Source: Torreya grandis (lineage: Eukaryota; Streptophyta; Pinopsida; Cupressales; Taxaceae). From it: a stretch of 64,000 nt of DNA. The DNA lies in contig JARHVA010008418.1 in assembly GCA_037957365.1 (NCBI GenBank), positions 334,001 through 398,000 of the forward strand. Direction: 5' to 3'. Made by a program: the position numbers and the translations under genes. The notes under the pieces were generated by a model. It made no database searches, was not told the DNA's origin, and saw only the letters and a program-made list of their open reading frames with translations. Below, piece after piece: positions 36,733-50,000 of the stretch (position 1 is the first letter of the stretch; each line of letters begins with the position of its first letter).

Positions 36733-37960
36733 TGGAACGTTTACTTGAACTTGAGACACATTGATGGGATAGAAAGGATAAAAGAAGGTGTAGACATTCA
36801 AAATATTTGCCTATAAAGAGTCCCTAAATTCAACCTTTGACTAAATATGGCTTTGCTTGGATGTTCTCTTATCAATGCTCTAGGTATAGTACATGATTTG
36901 CCACAAAATATTAAGAAATATTTGCCTATTTTCAGTCTAACAGGTATGGTCACTACCGAAGAACATGAAAAGTCCTTTAAATCTACTTTAAGGCTCTTAA
37001 ATGTAATTCATGAGGATGTATATTATAGGTTATTCCCTTTTACCTTTAAAAATACTACCTATGAGTGGTTCTTAAACTTACCTGATGATTGCGTCAATTC
37101 TTGGAATAAATTTGACACCATCTTTATTGATCAATTTGGGAAGATTAGTAACCCTTGTGTCATATATCATTAGTTTAATACCATAAAGAGAGATACAAGT
37201 GAGCCTATTAGGTATTTTAATGCTATATTTCAAATGATATTTAGCAAAACCATAGATCCTTACAAGCCTAATGAACCTTTGGCCTTAGAGATCTACAAAG
37301 ATGCTATGGATCCCATGACTTATGTATTTCTTAAGATAACTATCCCAACTATTAACACATTAGCTTAAGATTATTCAAAATTAGTGGTCATTAGTTACCA
37401 AATGTAGCCTCAAGGTCAAATGGCTTACACTATTCTAAACATCAACCCATAGATGCTAGCCTTGAACCTTTTCCTAGATAATAACTATAATACTCTATCT
37501 CTGAATTAAATACTAGCTCTAATCGTCTTGCCTACTAGTCATGTTGCTCCCAATCAAAACTTAGGTTTCTTAGGTTGAAAAACTAATATTACATCTCAAA
37601 CAAATAGTCAAAAGGATTTAATACTAGTCAATACTACTAAAAATAGTCAAGCTCAACCTTCTAAAGTTCAAAAGAATGAAAATTAGTCCATACTCAAGAT
37701 GGTTCAAAATCTTAGTACAGACTTCTTTCAATTGTAAAAGCAAATTGGTAATGCTAAAAATAGATCTAGAAGGAACTTCACCTTCCAAAAGTTCAATAGG
37801 CTTGGAAGTAGATTCTAGAATGATAGCTTCTTTAATAGTAACAAAGCTAATGAACCTTCTTCTTTTGGCAAGAAGACTATGGACATCAATCTCATAGACA
37901 TTGCATTACCTAATTATTATAGAGTGCATGTTAGCTTGAATCATGGTGAGATATATTATA
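36733..37960 (+). pseudogene. gag: gag pseudogene of element C
   Basis: Gag of an OTA-type (non-chromovirus) Ty3/Gypsy lineage. Start taken at ATG 36733 ('MERLLELETH') though the first in-phase open stretch is 36847-37173: 'LPIFSLTGMVTTEEHEKSF', 'DVYYRLFPFTFKNTTYEWFL', 'NLPDDCVNSWNKFDTIFIDQF'. This follows the gag pattern 'RLFPFSL...A..W...LP...I.SW..L...F...F'. It continues past a stop with 'IKRDTSEPIRYFNAIFQMIF' and 'EPLALEIYKDAMDPMTYVFL' near 37280. The tail is Asn/Gln/Ser-rich. No zinc knuckle found. Several stops, so not functional. Confidence 0.75.
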
Positions 37961-38201
37961 TTTAATTTTTAAAGCTTTTGAATCCTTCCAAGAATATCTT
38001 GACATGTTTGAGGTTATCCCAGATAAGGACAATACTATTAGTACTTCTAGATCTAAAGCACAAGATCAAGTACACATGGTGGAGACATTCCAATTTCCTT
38101 TCCAAGAAGATAATGAGATTGAAAATATTCTTGAATAAATCCAAGCATATAAATAGTTCTTAAAGACTTACCCTCTAAAGAATAGGGAGTAAAGACATCC
38201 C

Positions 38202-38700
38202 TTGACTACTTCTACTCCTCCCAATAACTATGGGACTCCTCCAAACACTTTTTCAAGAGATGATCCTGAGCCACCCAAAGGTAGTTCTTCTAAGACTTTG
38301 GTTAAACATTTGAATAAGAATACAGACAATATTGTTGAGGACATGAAAAAAATCAAGGCAAATATCACCCTAAATGAACTAACACAGATAACTAAGAAAA
38401 GAGACCTTCTTTTGGAATCCTTATCCAAGAAGCCTAGAAATCCACCAAAAATTTATAATACTAATATAACTATGCAATTGAAAAAATTAGAGTCTCCACC
38501 CTTTCTAATCATAGTCAGAGTGTTTGGTAAGAATTTACATAATTGTCTCCTAGATTTAGGAGCTTTAACTAATATTATGCTAGCTAGAATTTATGAGTAA
38601 TTGAGATTGAACCCAATCAAGTCAGATAGAGTAGTCATACAATTGGATAAATCAAAAATCAAAGTCATTAGAGAGATACTTAACGTGCATATTAAATTGG
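38202..38700 (+). pseudogene. pol: Protease of element C
   Basis: Open stretch 38202-38600 leads into the aspartic protease fold. The active-site region near 38535-38590 reads 'CLLDLGALTNIMLARIYE'; the usual D-T-G-A is D-L-G-A here, likely inactive. Downstream 'IQLDKSKIKVIREILNVHI' (38640-38700) fits the flap region. A TAA after 'IYE' breaks it. Lies between gag and the extra RNase H. Confidence 0.68.
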
Positions 38701-38989
38701 AAAGTGAATGTAGACATCCCTAGTGCTTATGGGTTACATCTAAGTAGGGAATGGACTAAAGCTTTAAATGGGTACATGACCATTGGCTATTCTCACTTGT
38801 TACTACCATGGAAGGGTGTTCCTAATCAGATAAGAGTTGAGAGGGAGCCAAGAATGAAACATATGATGATAGAATACAATGTAGTTAATGAAAGGATAAA
38901 CTTCCTTGATTCTAATCTTGGAATCTTTAGCTTAAAAATTGCACAAAAGCTAGATTCTAAAATGCCTCCTCTAATGCCTTGATTATGAA

Positions 38990-39712
38990 AGTTACATATT
39001 GATGGACCGAGATGCAAATCAAGATCAGGAGTTGGCATTATGTTATTAGACCCTATAGAACAACACTACCATGCATCTTATAGGCTATAATTTCATTACA
39101 CTAATAACTTATCTAAGTATGAATCTCTTATTTGGACTACAACCTATAATCAAGCACAAATTCAAATAGATTCTGGTAAATGGAGACTCTAAACTTGTGA
39201 TCAACCAAGTGAAGAGTAAATACCTATGCAATTTGTCTTATTTGAAGAGATATAATTTTAGGGTATGGTATTTGATCGAATCTTTTTATGCCTTTAACAT
39301 CTTAGTTGTTCCAAGGAAAGAAAATAAGGTTGTTGATGAGTTTGCTTCTACTACAGCCAAGCTCATGCCAAATCGAGATTCCCCTAACTTCAACATTGAG
39401 TTAGTACCTTGCCCATTAGTCCTAGATAACATCAATCACTTTCATGTTTTTAATGATGATCAAAATATCATTGATTTCTTGACCAACTCTAGGGCCTTTG
39501 ATGCCCATATCATTGATGAGGCAAATGAAAGCTCTATTGAAAAGGATCCTAAGGATAAGATCATCCAACTTAGTGATAAAAAGATACCTAAAGGGATGAT
39601 CTCTGTAAAGAGGCTATTTGATCATGATAAGCCTATGAAGGTACCTAAGGTACCTAAAGTGAGTCTAAAAGACTACCAACTAGTTGATCTTGATCTACAA
39701 GAACAACCTTAA
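38990..39712 (+). pseudogene. pol: Extra RNase H placed before RT, plus spacer, element C
   Basis: RNase H-like domain homologous to the additional RNase H of A and D but located upstream of RT. 'LHIDGPRCKSRSGVGIMLL' (38993 on, catalytic Asp), 'YTNNLSKYESLI' near 39100 (Glu), 'GDSKLVINQVKSKYLC' near 39186 (Asp), then the open stretch 39197-39712: 'VWYLIESFYAFNILVVPRK' and 'VVDEFASTTAKLMP'. The three acids survive even though stops and one shift near 39150-39190 break the frame. After about 39370 it is a spacer to RT rich in Asp and Lys. Confidence 0.75.
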
Positions 39713-39719
39713 CCCATCA

Positions 39720-40560
39720 ACATAGGGAAAGTATGCACTAAAATGGAGAATAACAAAGCAAGAGAGTTACTCACAAAGTAAAAAGATGTCATTTCTTGGT
39801 CCTATGAAGACCTGAATATATTTGACCCAAGGTTAATAACTCATACAATACCTCTCAAATAAATTTGCAAGCCTTTCAAGCAAAATCAAAGACCAGTCAA
39901 TCCTATCTTAGAGTTTATGATCTATAAAGATGTCAAGAAACTATTAAATGTAAGGATTGTCTTTCATATCAGACACTCCACTTGGGATGTAAACTTGGTC
40001 CTAGTAAGAAATAAGAATGGGGAGATTATATTATGAATTGACTTTAGGAACTTGAACAAAGCTTTTGAAAATGACAACTATTCTCTAACTTCTTTATACC
40101 AAGTCATACAATCTATTTTAGGGTCAGATATGATTTCCTTCTTAGACAGATTCTTAGGATATAACCAAGTGTTAGTTGATAAATAGGATAGGATGAAGAC
40201 AACTTTCATGACCAAGTGGGGAACCTATGCCTACAAGAGGATGCCCTTTAGGCTTATCAATGTAGGAGAAACATTTCAAAGGGCCATGGACCCTACTTTC
40301 TAAGGTCTGGTAGGTAAATGTATCATCATCTATATGGACTATTTGATATTTTTCTCAAAAAATAGAGAGGATCACTTCATGTACTTACAATAAGTGTTTT
40401 AAAGGTGCAAAAGGTATCGCATTTCCATCAACCCAAATAAGAGTATATTTTGTGTCACAGAGGGTAAAATATTAGGCCATGTTATCACCAAGCAAGGGAT
40501 CTCGATAGATCCTAACAGAGTGGAGTCCATATCCAAAATGTAGTTTCTTAAAAATATAAA
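39720..40560 (+). pseudogene. pol: Reverse transcriptase of element C
   Basis: RT domain. Visible: 'DVISWSYEDL' near 39785, 'VNLVLVRNKNGEIIL' near 39990, 'DFRNLNKAFENDNYSL' near 40040, 'MISFLDRFLGYNQVLVD' near 40130 (first catalytic Asp kept), 'KTTFMTKWGTYAYKRMPF' near 40195, 'CIIIYMDYLIFFSKNREDH' near 40320. The YxDD box is YMDY, so the last catalytic Asp is lost. 'SINPNKSIFCV' and 'GHVITKQGISIDPNRVE' follow. Stops near 40036, 40184 and 40303. RNase H continues directly downstream. Confidence 0.85.
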
Positions 40561-40561
40561 A

Positions 40562-41200
40562 GTGCTTGAGTTATTGTTTGGGAAAATTAACTTTGCAAGA
40601 AAGTTCATCTTAGGATTTACTAAAATTTTCAAGCCTTTGAATGACATGCTAAAGAAGGATGATAAGATCTCTTGTAATAATGAATCCAAGAAGGCTTTTG
40701 CTGACATTAAAAGGGAAATAATTGAATCCCCAATCCTCATAAGTCATTACTTCTCAAAGGATTTCTATCTATATTCATTTGCTTATAAGCATACTATGGT
40801 TGTAGGACTAATTCAAAAAGTTGATCGGAATGATCATCCCATAGCTTTCATGATCATTAATTTCAAGAATGTTGAAGTGAAATATTTTATGATTGAAAAT
40901 AAAGCTTATGTATTGGTGAAATTAGTTAAGAAATTTAGGCATTACATGCTTAGGAATAAGGTACATGCTATCTTGCCAGATCTAGCTACAAAACTCATGA
41001 TGGGTCAAAATGAGCTTGGAGAAAGGAGAGGCAAATGGATGCCATTTATATAAGATTATGACATTGAATTGAAGATTTCTAAGTTGGTAAGATGCCAAAG
41101 CTTAGTTTAAAATATTTCCAATGTAAACCCCAAGATCCATGTCATGCAAGTTGACCAACAAAAATTCTATCCTAATGAGTGGTATGATTCCATCTTCCAC
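40562..41200 (+). pseudogene. pol: RNase H of element C
   Basis: Begins in the open stretch 40562-41053. 'KINFARKFILGFTKIFKPLNDM', 'SKDFYLYSFAYKHTMVVGLIQ', 'PIAFMIINFKNVEVKYFMIENKAYVLVKLVKKFRHYML' (given here in pieces of the family pattern) and 'ILPDLATKLMMGQNELGERRGKW' correspond to Ty3/Gypsy RNase H following RT. Ends near 'KISKLVRCQSL' at about 41105, then a short linker to integrase. Confidence 0.72.
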
Positions 41201-41329
41201 TTACTTATCAATGGTGTTTGTCCCCCAGGACTTACAAGAAAAAAAAGGAGAACCTTGAGGCTCAAATTATCTCATTAACTCATCAAGAATGGATTCTTGT
41301 TAGAAGTAACTTTTAAGGAATTTATTTAA

Positions 41330-42459
41330 TATGTGAATCTAAAGAAGAAGCATCTCAGATCATGACTACCTTCAATGAGAAGCTAGGAAGTGGACACCCT
41401 TTAGGAAGAACCACATCTCAAAAGATCCTTAGATATTGGTATTATTGGCCTTCCCTCTTCAAATATGATCACAAGAATGTGAGTGAGTGACATGCATGCC
41501 ATATATTCAATATAAAAGAGCCAAAGGCAGCCATGGCTTTGTAACCTGTGATCGTTGATAAACCCTTTTCATAATGGGGGTTAGACTTTATAAGGGTGAT
41601 CAACCCCAATTCTTTTTATGGCCAAAAATTTATCCTTGCTACTATAGACTATTATACAAGGTGGACTGAAGCTATTTCCATAAAACATTACAAGATAGAA
41701 GAGGTAATTAACTTCATGGAAGAAAACATTTACACAAGATTTGGAACCCCAATCTCTTTGGTCTATGATAATGGATCTACCTTCACTTCTATTGAGATTA
41801 CTAAATGGGATTATGAAAATGGCATAACTCTAAAGTTTGCATCAAATAATTATCCCCAAGGGAATAGAGTCTATGAATCTAAAAATAATCATTTTATGAA
41901 GGCTATCAAGAAGTATGTAGAAGACAAACCTAGAACGTGGCATAAGCTCCTCAAGTTTGCATTATGGGTGGATAGAATTAGAATCAAGAAAGCTCTCAAG
42001 GCTTCACCATTATTATCTATTTATGGTTAAGAACCTATATTCCCTACCACCCTCAAGTTACCCACATTTAAATTCATGAAAGAGTATATGCAAGAAAGGC
42101 AAGACCTTGCTAGCTCAAGGTTACTAGACATTATTTATATAGAAGATGCCACAGACAAAGCATTTGCTAACTTTAGTAGGCATCAAACAATAATGAAAAG
42201 GTGGTTTGATAAATGATCCAAAATCAAAGTGTTCAGGCAAGGAGACTTAGTCCTCCTCTAGGACAAAGTTTCAAAGACAAAAGGGAAGCATGGCAAATTC
42301 ACACCTTTGTGGATTGGGCCATATAAAATTGTGGAGGCACTGGGAAATAACACCTTTAAGCTGAAATACCTCCAAAGATCAAAGTTCACCTTGCCCACCA
42401 ATGGGAAGTATCTCAAGCATTACTTTTTTGCTACTCCACCAGGAGTCTTCATGGAGTGA
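41330..42459 (+). pseudogene. pol: Integrase of element C
   Basis: Zn-binding part near 41365-41500 ('GSGHPLGRTTSQKILRYWYY', 'CHIFN'). Catalytic core mostly open at 41596-42030: 'ATIDYYTRWTEAIS' with catalytic Asp near 41643, 'LVYDNGSTFTS' near 41760 with the second Asp, and 'YPQGNRVYESKNNHF' near 41850 with the Glu; so D, D and E all survive. The C-terminal part ends 'FATPPGVFME' with TGA 42457-42459. Stops near 41490, 41543 and 41574 break the N-terminal part. This is the least damaged domain of C. Confidence 0.82.
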
Positions 42460-43494
42460 AAACTGTAAGCTAGTTAGATTAGAGTAGGTAGAGTAGTTAG
42501 TTTCTTTTCCTTTTTTCCTTTATTGCTTTATTTGTATATATTTATTTGCTTCTTGTTTATGCTTTCTATTGTGTGTTTGCTTTGTGTTTTGTTTGATTTT
42601 ACTTGGTTGTGATATTTTATTTATAATAAGTCTTATGGATAGTAATTGCTCAAGTTTTCATGAGATTGCTTAAAATTCTAGTGTTTTAAAGTAGGGATAT
42701 AAATCATGAAATGATGAACATAGGTTGTCACAAAGAACCATGATGCAACTCAAAGACAATGGTGAAGATTTATATTGAAGTGAATTATCATGAAAATTAT
42801 TAAACATAATCTTAAATCAAGGTTTGGTTGAAATAAGAATCATATGTGTTATAAGAAAACTTAGGTTGTTGAGGCACATTTCATGCTAGGACTTAAAACA
42901 CATCCTTATTTGGGATAGAGGTTACAACTAAAAGTGATTACCCCAAGAATCAAACACTTGACTAAATCCATAAAACTTAGATATATTGGTTCCCAACTTT
43001 TGCAAAATGACTTAGAAAATTAAAAAAGGAAGAAACTTATTGTAAAATATAGAAATAGAAACAAAGGTGATTCTGGTAACCAGCACCAGGGCTATGGATG
43101 TCTAGTTTGCAATGGAGTAAGGCCTTGAGTGAAACTAAAGGTATCTATGTCAGGGCTATGGATGCCTAGTTAACAGTAGAGCAATGCCTAAACCTTCCCT
43201 AAACTAAGAGAAACTTCAATGAATATCCAAAATACTCCAAGTCAAGTGTTATGACCAAAAGTATGACCTATATGTTGTCTTTTAAAGTTCCATGACAAAT
43301 ATTGAGTGGAGTCAAAGCACACACTATGTGTCTATGTTTTAGCATTTTGAGTTTGAATTTTACATGTGTGGTTTATACCAATCAAGGTTTGATTTAGACA
43401 ATTTTATGGACCTAACGGATGAAATATTTATGTATTGGTCTAAACTAGAGCCCTGCATTCTAACATATTTCTATGTTTACCCTATGAGTCACCA
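42460..43494 (+). other. 3' noncoding region of element C
   Basis: AT-rich, no ORF of note. Contains two copies of 'cagggctatggatg(t/c)ctagtt' at about 43087 and 43153, reminiscent of the 'agggctatgtaggcagc' copies in D. No convincing PPT directly precedes the repeated block at 43495. Confidence 0.5.
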
Positions 43495-44507
43495 TTTTTT
43501 GGATCAACATACCCCCCCAAACTTTCTTGATTTTGAAAATGGGGTACCCTTATGAATGTTTAAAAACATATTAACCTTGAAAGCTTGCTTTAAGAGGTTA
43601 TCTTTTTTAGAATATGAAGATCGTCCACTTGAAAGGGATATGCTTTATACATGCTTAATGATAATGATTATGTTTTTGGACTAACTTTGCTAATGGTTTG
43701 TCTTTGAAGATTTAATTTTAGGATAGTTTCCCTTATAGAAAACCCTAACATTTGAATTCAAAAGTTGGTGGGAAAGCTTAATGAGAAATTAATTCTTTTA
43801 GAAATGGTCTAAGTGTGCTTTGTGTGTCAAGGTAAACTAAATAATTTAAGTAGCCCTGAAAACTGAGTTACTCTTCATAGTGTAAATAAGACTTTCCTTA
43901 CTACTTAACTCATAAAGTTTATAAGTTCTTTCTATAAGTCTTGACCTTGGAGATCCCAAAAAACACTATTCAAGACTTATTCAGTTTCTTATCATCCCAT
44001 TGCTTATTCAGGTTTTCCAACCTTTTCTACTTTGGAACCAAAGTCTTGGCCTTAAGAAATCTTGATGACTTATTACTTGTTTAAACTTCATGCATTTTTT
44101 TAGATCTAATGGCTCTTGCTATCTCACAAATCTAATCAGATGGTATGAATCAAATGCAAGAAAATAGGCCCACTTAAACCCCAAAATACCCTTTGAAAAA
44201 TTGATTTTAAGGTACTTTCTTAAAGTGACCCTTTAGAGTTTATTGAAGTGTCCCTTCAAAAAATTTGTCTTGCTTCACTTTAGTAAAAAATACCCTTCAG
44301 ATAAATTGTTTTAAGCACTATTTATTGCAGATATTTTGATAAAAAAAATCAACCCTTCAGATTTTGTGAAACCTACCCTTAATAAGAATTGGGGCCAATC
44401 ATTGATGAGTACATGGATCACAATAAATGGCCCATGCTTGTTAATGAATCCAATTTGACAATACAAAATTGTTGAAGACTTTGCAATGTAGTATAACCTT
44501 GAAGCCT
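43495..44507 (+). repeat. Repeated block of C, copy 2, first part
   Basis: From 'tttggatcaacatacccccc' on it matches 29967 to about 31010. Cut at 44507 by element D and resumes at 60095. Confidence 0.88.
44503..44507. repeat. Target site duplication of element D, left
   Basis: AGCCT, identical to 60095-60099 directly after the 3' LTR of D. Confidence 0.92.
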
Positions 44508-45920
44508 TGTAGACACCACAAATGTGTCTGCACCTTGGTTCTCCCCCCTTGTCCACCTCAAACCCATATCCTAACCCTTGGCCTTAGTCCCCTCCACTCA
44601 TTTGATTAAAATAACTTAAATATTTCAATTAAGTGGCCCCCTTTCCACCTCACCCTTGCCACCTTGGATCCTCCCTTGGATCCCTCCTCCTCCCTCCTAG
44701 CCTTTATTATGCCAAATATTCTCATTATCTTCCTCCCGCGCCCATTTAAGCATCCTCATGACCGTTCTTCCCACAATCCCTCGCCCGGTGGCGTGCAAGA
44801 ACGAGCAGAGGCTATTTTTAGTCTCTGCCCCCATTCTGCCACTGTCGACGTCGGTGACCCTTCGGCCGACGTCGGCGATCCTGTCGGCGTCGGCAGCCTT
44901 CAAGACTCCTTTCTGCATCCATTCCAGCCCCTGGCCCCTTGAGCTCGCAAACCGAATTCTCTTGGCATTTTGGCATTCTACTCTTCTCCCTCTGGACCTC
45001 GTGCAATAGCAGCAACAGGTGCAGGGATTCTTGAGCAGAGATTAAGTCTTCTGTGGTCTCAACAACAGCTCTCCCACTCTTCATTTAGCAAGCTAAAAAG
45101 GTAAGCACAGTCTATTATTTCATTTCATTTCTTTTCTTTAGTGTTCAATTATTTGGTATCTGTTGTCTCCCACTCCCTCTATCCTACCCCCTGAGAGGCT
45201 GAAAAGCCTTCTCAGGCCCTATCCTCTGTCCATCTCCCTTTCACCTGTCATCATTTTAGTACAATCCCGGACAATTCCCTCATCCTTTCTACCAACAAAG
45301 ACCCTGTACAGGGCACCTAATCAGAACCAGACCATTCCCCAGTCCATTTAAATTCGTCCTTGAACTCTGTCTCAACCCTGTTCATAAACCAGACCCGTCC
45401 ACAGTCCAGAAACCTGACCAGACCCAACTATAGGCCACTGCCCCAACCGATGCCGGTTACTGCCCTGACCGACATCGGCAGGATAACCGAAGTCGGCAGA
45501 CCAGAAAACCGACGCCGGTAACATTCCCGACCTCGGCGACTGTCATCAACCTGATAGCTCCTTTCAGGTACTCATTGGTCTTTTCTTTCCTTTTTAATTT
45601 GTTTACCATCTCTGTATTCTGGCATTCTGTACTTTCTTAAGTCTTTTATCTATCTGTTATCAGTGGGTTGACCTCCCTTGAGGAAGTTTTTACACTTTTG
45701 GGAACAAGCTTTCGCTTGGCAACCCACTGCCTATCCATCTAACATTTTCTTGTCCAAGTTCTTTTCGTTGCAGGTGTCATTCCTCCACAGCCAAAGAGGA
45801 GTGCCCACAAACGTCTGGATTATAGTGCCCAATCTTTATCCAGGTACTTCTAGCCTTGTCCATTTCTTTAGTTTCTTTATTCATCTTTTGAATGTAGAAA
45901 GCGAATTAGCGATAGAAACA
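44508..45920 (+). repeat. 5' LTR of element D
   Basis: 1413 bp, TGTAGACACC to GATAGAAACA. Holds two arrays of the palindrome-like ACCGACGTCGGT motif (about 44845-44895 and 45446-45545) and a putative intron 45101-45773. Short ORFs inside it (for example 44664-44942) are chance. Confidence 0.95.
45101..45773 (+). other. Putative intron inside 5' LTR of D
   Basis: Donor 'aaaaag|gtaagcac' at 45101 and acceptor 'tcttttcgttgcag|gtg' ending 45773, with position and flanks conserved in the LTRs of A. Other plausible splice sites ('ttcag|gtactc' 45567, 'tccag|gtactt' 45842) sit in the same LTR. Confidence 0.42.
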
Positions 45921-45923
45921 TTC

Positions 45924-45941
45924 TGGCACGCCCGGTGGGAC
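45924..45941 (+). other. Primer binding site of D
   Basis: TGGCACGCCCGGTGGGAC, 3 bp after the LTR. Complement reads like an arginine tRNA 3' end with CCA (recalled). Confidence 0.82.
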
Positions 45942-47017
45942 CTTAGGTTCTTCCTCGGGTTCCTCTTTTTTTCATTTATTTAGGTGCATTTAGGCTCCTT
46001 CCTTCTTGTCTCTTTCTTCTATTCCAAATGACACTATAAGCAGGACTAAAACGAATCTTTCTTCCTTGCATTTCTAGACTAGTCTAAACATCATACTCTC
46101 AAACCCTTTCTCAAACTTGTCTTCATCCAAACTTCATATTTTTGACTTGGGCTTAAAAACATACTGCATTGCATTTCTGCTTGTGTTTGCATTAGTCTTC
46201 ACCTAGTAATTAGTAAAATGCATATTGAATAAATCGTAGACACTTGATGTTACACTACCAAACCACATGCACTAAAACGAACATAAAACTTACTTGAGAC
46301 AAGGCCCGACTGCGATCTCATCCCCCAGCGGATACCTTACCCGTCCCGGTGACCCTACTTGGATTTCATCACCAAGGGGGAAGCCCACTCTGTTCTCTGG
46401 TAGAGGATAAACTCTAGGCGAGGTATATCTTGGCTAAGCGAGACTAGCTAACCACTGGAATCGTGAAGTGAGGGGAGCTTGCTCCTTAGCACCAGGCCAC
46501 GTACTAGACCTAACACAGATTTTTGAGTGCCTAAAACAAGACCCAAAACCAACTCTAGATTGCCTCTTCTAGGACCCTTCTTACAGCCAATCTCCCCAAA
46601 CATTCATCTAAGGCATAAGCCACAAGATTCTAAGGTTAATTCCTAGGATTTATCGCTTAGGCTTGTCTGTCTCTCTTAGTTCTTCTCTTCTCATCTATTT
46701 GTTTGAGTGAGTGAGGACGCTTTCTTCATTGTTTTTCCAAAGAATCTTAAAATCTTTTGGTTCTCTGGAAAACACAGTCACCAGCATCGGTTCTACCACC
46801 GACGTCAATTTTCCCCTTTTACCGGCATCGGTTATCTGACTGACATCGGCCATATTTCTTACCGACATCAGTTTTTCAATCGACGTCGGTCTCTGTCACT
46901 GTCCTTTTTTTTCAAAACTAGCAGCCTAAAACCTGTCCCTTCTCTATCAAAAACTCCATCCTAGTTTTCTGAAACAGAAAAACATAGTTTCTGAAACTTG
47001 AACCCTCTTTGTCTTAC
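45942..47017 (+). other. Untranslated leader of D
   Basis: About 1.1 kb with no coding domain. Carries a third array of the CCGACGTCGG-type motif at 46785-46892, with five or six degenerate copies. Confidence 0.7.
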
Positions 47018-50000
47018 ATGGTTTTGACTCATAGCCAATCCAAGGCTCTTGTCAACCATGCTAGCCGTCAACCACTTCCATCTATCCCATCCGTGACCAA
47101 GCCTACAATGGAGTTCAACTCAGAGACCGAAAGAACTCCTACCCATCCAACCCCGCCGCAGACTCTTATTGTCTAAGAGGGGGACCAAGATTTCGAATGA
47201 TTCTTGGACCTCAACGTCAAGGCCTTGCAACACTATCTCATGCATAGCCAAACGTGAGACTCCTTGGGATATCCAATCTACAGAATGCCAACCTCCCTTG
47301 TCACGACTACGGCTATATCGACAGCATCCATAGTTCAACCCTTGGACACTCAAGCCATCGCTTCGACCACTGACCAGACTTTGGCCAATCCTCTAGGTGT
47401 GGCCTCTCCCTCTATCTTTGGACCCACTTCCACTGGGGTTTCGGCCCCCTATCAACCTTAACCTGCTCAACTGCTATCCACTCCTTTTCAAAACCTTGTC
47501 GTCTCTATTTCGCCTACCCTGGCCCCTATCAACACCAGGGTGGTTTCCTATCCCTTGGCCCCTGTTACCATAATCCAACCCCTCATGGCAACATCAGGCC
47601 TAGTTATGCCTCCTACCCAACCACCTTTAGCCTCTTCTTCTATCCCTACAACTAGTTATCCCTACATTGCACCTTTACAGGGATAACCAACTACATTGTA
47701 TGCCTCCCCTAGCCTCTTTCAAGCGCCCTACAACTTAGGGGGTGCGCCACCCGTCAATCCGTCGACAGATATCATCAAAATGCTGATGGACAAGATGACC
47801 AGTCTAGAGACCTCCATTTTTGGCTCACGCAACGCTCTCTCATATGAATAAATCTGCAACGAGCCTATTCATCCTTCTGTCCCAATCAGGCCATATCCTA
47901 GCCAGTGGGAGCTTTCGAAGTTTTCTCACTTTCAAAGCAAGGAAGACCCACAACAACACTTGTGGGCATTCAGACATGCCTGTTACCTCATTACCCATGA
48001 TGATGCGTTGCTCTTACGCACGTTTCCTATGTCTCTCTCAGGTGCTGTGCTTGACTGGTACAGCTCCCTTCCCAGCCATTCCCTCTTTTCATTCACACAA
48101 TTGGCCCAGCTCTTCCTCGATCACTTCTCCATCAACATCGCCAAGAAGGTCTCGATCACGGACCTCTATTCTATCTAGAAATTTGAGGATGAGTCCATAG
48201 CTGACTTCGTTGCTCGATGGAGAGGCCTCATCAATCAACTCTCCTTTTCCTTACCCCAGGCTGAGCTTATTGAACTCTTCTCCCAAGCCTGTGCCAGACA
48301 TATTTCTTCCACCCTGAGGGTTCAAACCTTCCGCACCTTCAACAAATCCTTCATGATGGCCCACAAACTTGAGTTGCGTGCCATTGAGGAGAATAAAGTC
48401 AAGTTGCGAAGCAAGAATCCCAGCTCTAAGACCAATGACTCTTCTTCTGCTAAGCCATCATCATCCAATTCTAAATCTAAGGCTTTAGCTAATGCTGTGG
48501 TTGTTAGACCTTCATCTTCTTCAACCAATCAGCATGAGCCATCCACATCTCAGAGCGCCACTCGCCAATTCCAGTAGAGATACGTACAACAATGGTATAC
48601 TCCTCTCAGAGAATCATACGCATCTGTGTTGGAAAAGCTTGTTAAGCAGGGGGTCCTCAATCTCCCTCAAGCCCGACCTCCTCCACAATTTGATCCCTCA
48701 CACGCCATCCTTGCGTGGTATAGGGAACAAGACTTCTGCAGCTTCCACCATGTTAAGGGACATGACACAGAAAACTGCAAAACTTTTAAGAACATAATCC
48801 AAGACATGCTTGAAAAGGGGGACCTCATCTTAGATAATCCCAATGCACCCCCTAATCAGGCCATTGACATTTTCAAACAGCCATTCCCTAATCATTTGCC
48901 AACCCAAAACAATGTCCGGACTTTAATTGATGACAATCATGAACACAACATTCGAACAGTCAATACAGTCTTGCCTTTCATCCCCAATCAACCTCAAGAG
49001 GTTAGTCCATCAATCAGTCCATCACATGTGGACAAACTTCTTTCCCTGGCTAGTTCTCCATCGACCTCACTCATCTTAGAAGATGCCTCGGCTTTACCAA
49101 CACCACCGATCTCGCCATCCTCCTTTCTGCTGCCTATGGAGGACCCGACCCTTCCTACTCCTCAACCACAAGTGGAGGGCACTATCATCCCTGCCCTTTA
49201 CCCGCTTGAAGAGCCTCGCTTTCCAGATTCTTCTCCACCCAGGGAAGAACCTATCTCCCCTTTGTCTCCATCTAAATCTATCTTGTCTTTGCCATACCAT
49301 GCCTCTAAGACTGCTACACCCATCTCATCTTTAACCCCACAACCATCAACATCTTCTTCTCAGCCATTTTCTTGGTTAGTGGAGAAAATTGAACTTCTCC
49401 CTTTAAGGAAAGTGACACCTCAGGTGTTGTGGGAGCATCTTAAAGCCCTTCAACATACCCATGCCCTCTCATCACATGCTGCTAATCTTCCCAAGGCAAA
49501 ATCTCTTCAGACTCTTGACAAAGACCAGACTCTCAAACCTCAACCAAACCTGTCAAAACCGAAACCTGCATCTCTCTCGTCTAAGCCTATCAAGTCACTT
49601 GGCGTTCGTCCTATCTCCACCCTCACTCACCCGCAAGTGAAGGTGGACCTAGACGAGACCTTGACTAGTAGTAGTCTTCCAACCAAGTCAAAGAAGACTG
49701 TCAGACCACCGAAGCGAATGCCTCCTTTCCTGTCACCATTGCCATCCATTTTGGGCCCCCATCCTTCGACCCTGGCTAGAATCCTTCCCACTCTGGCCTC
49801 CAATCAAAACTCGTTACCTCCTTTGCTTCCTCTGCCTACCTCCAGCCGTCCCTCTCCCAAAAAGGCGGTACCAATCACCAAGGAAGTGCCATCTTCGCCT
49901 GTCACCGCACCATCAACCCATAAGGTGGTACAGAAACCTCTTCCAACTTTGCCTAAGCAAAAGTCACCGGCCGCACGCATATCAAATAGCATAGACCCTT

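Noticed and set aside
44664..45084. Short ORFs on both strands in the LTR of D (also at 58838-59258)
   Set aside because: Overlapping in several frames and located in LTR; their repeated 'DVGDP' text is just the DNA palindrome array translated.
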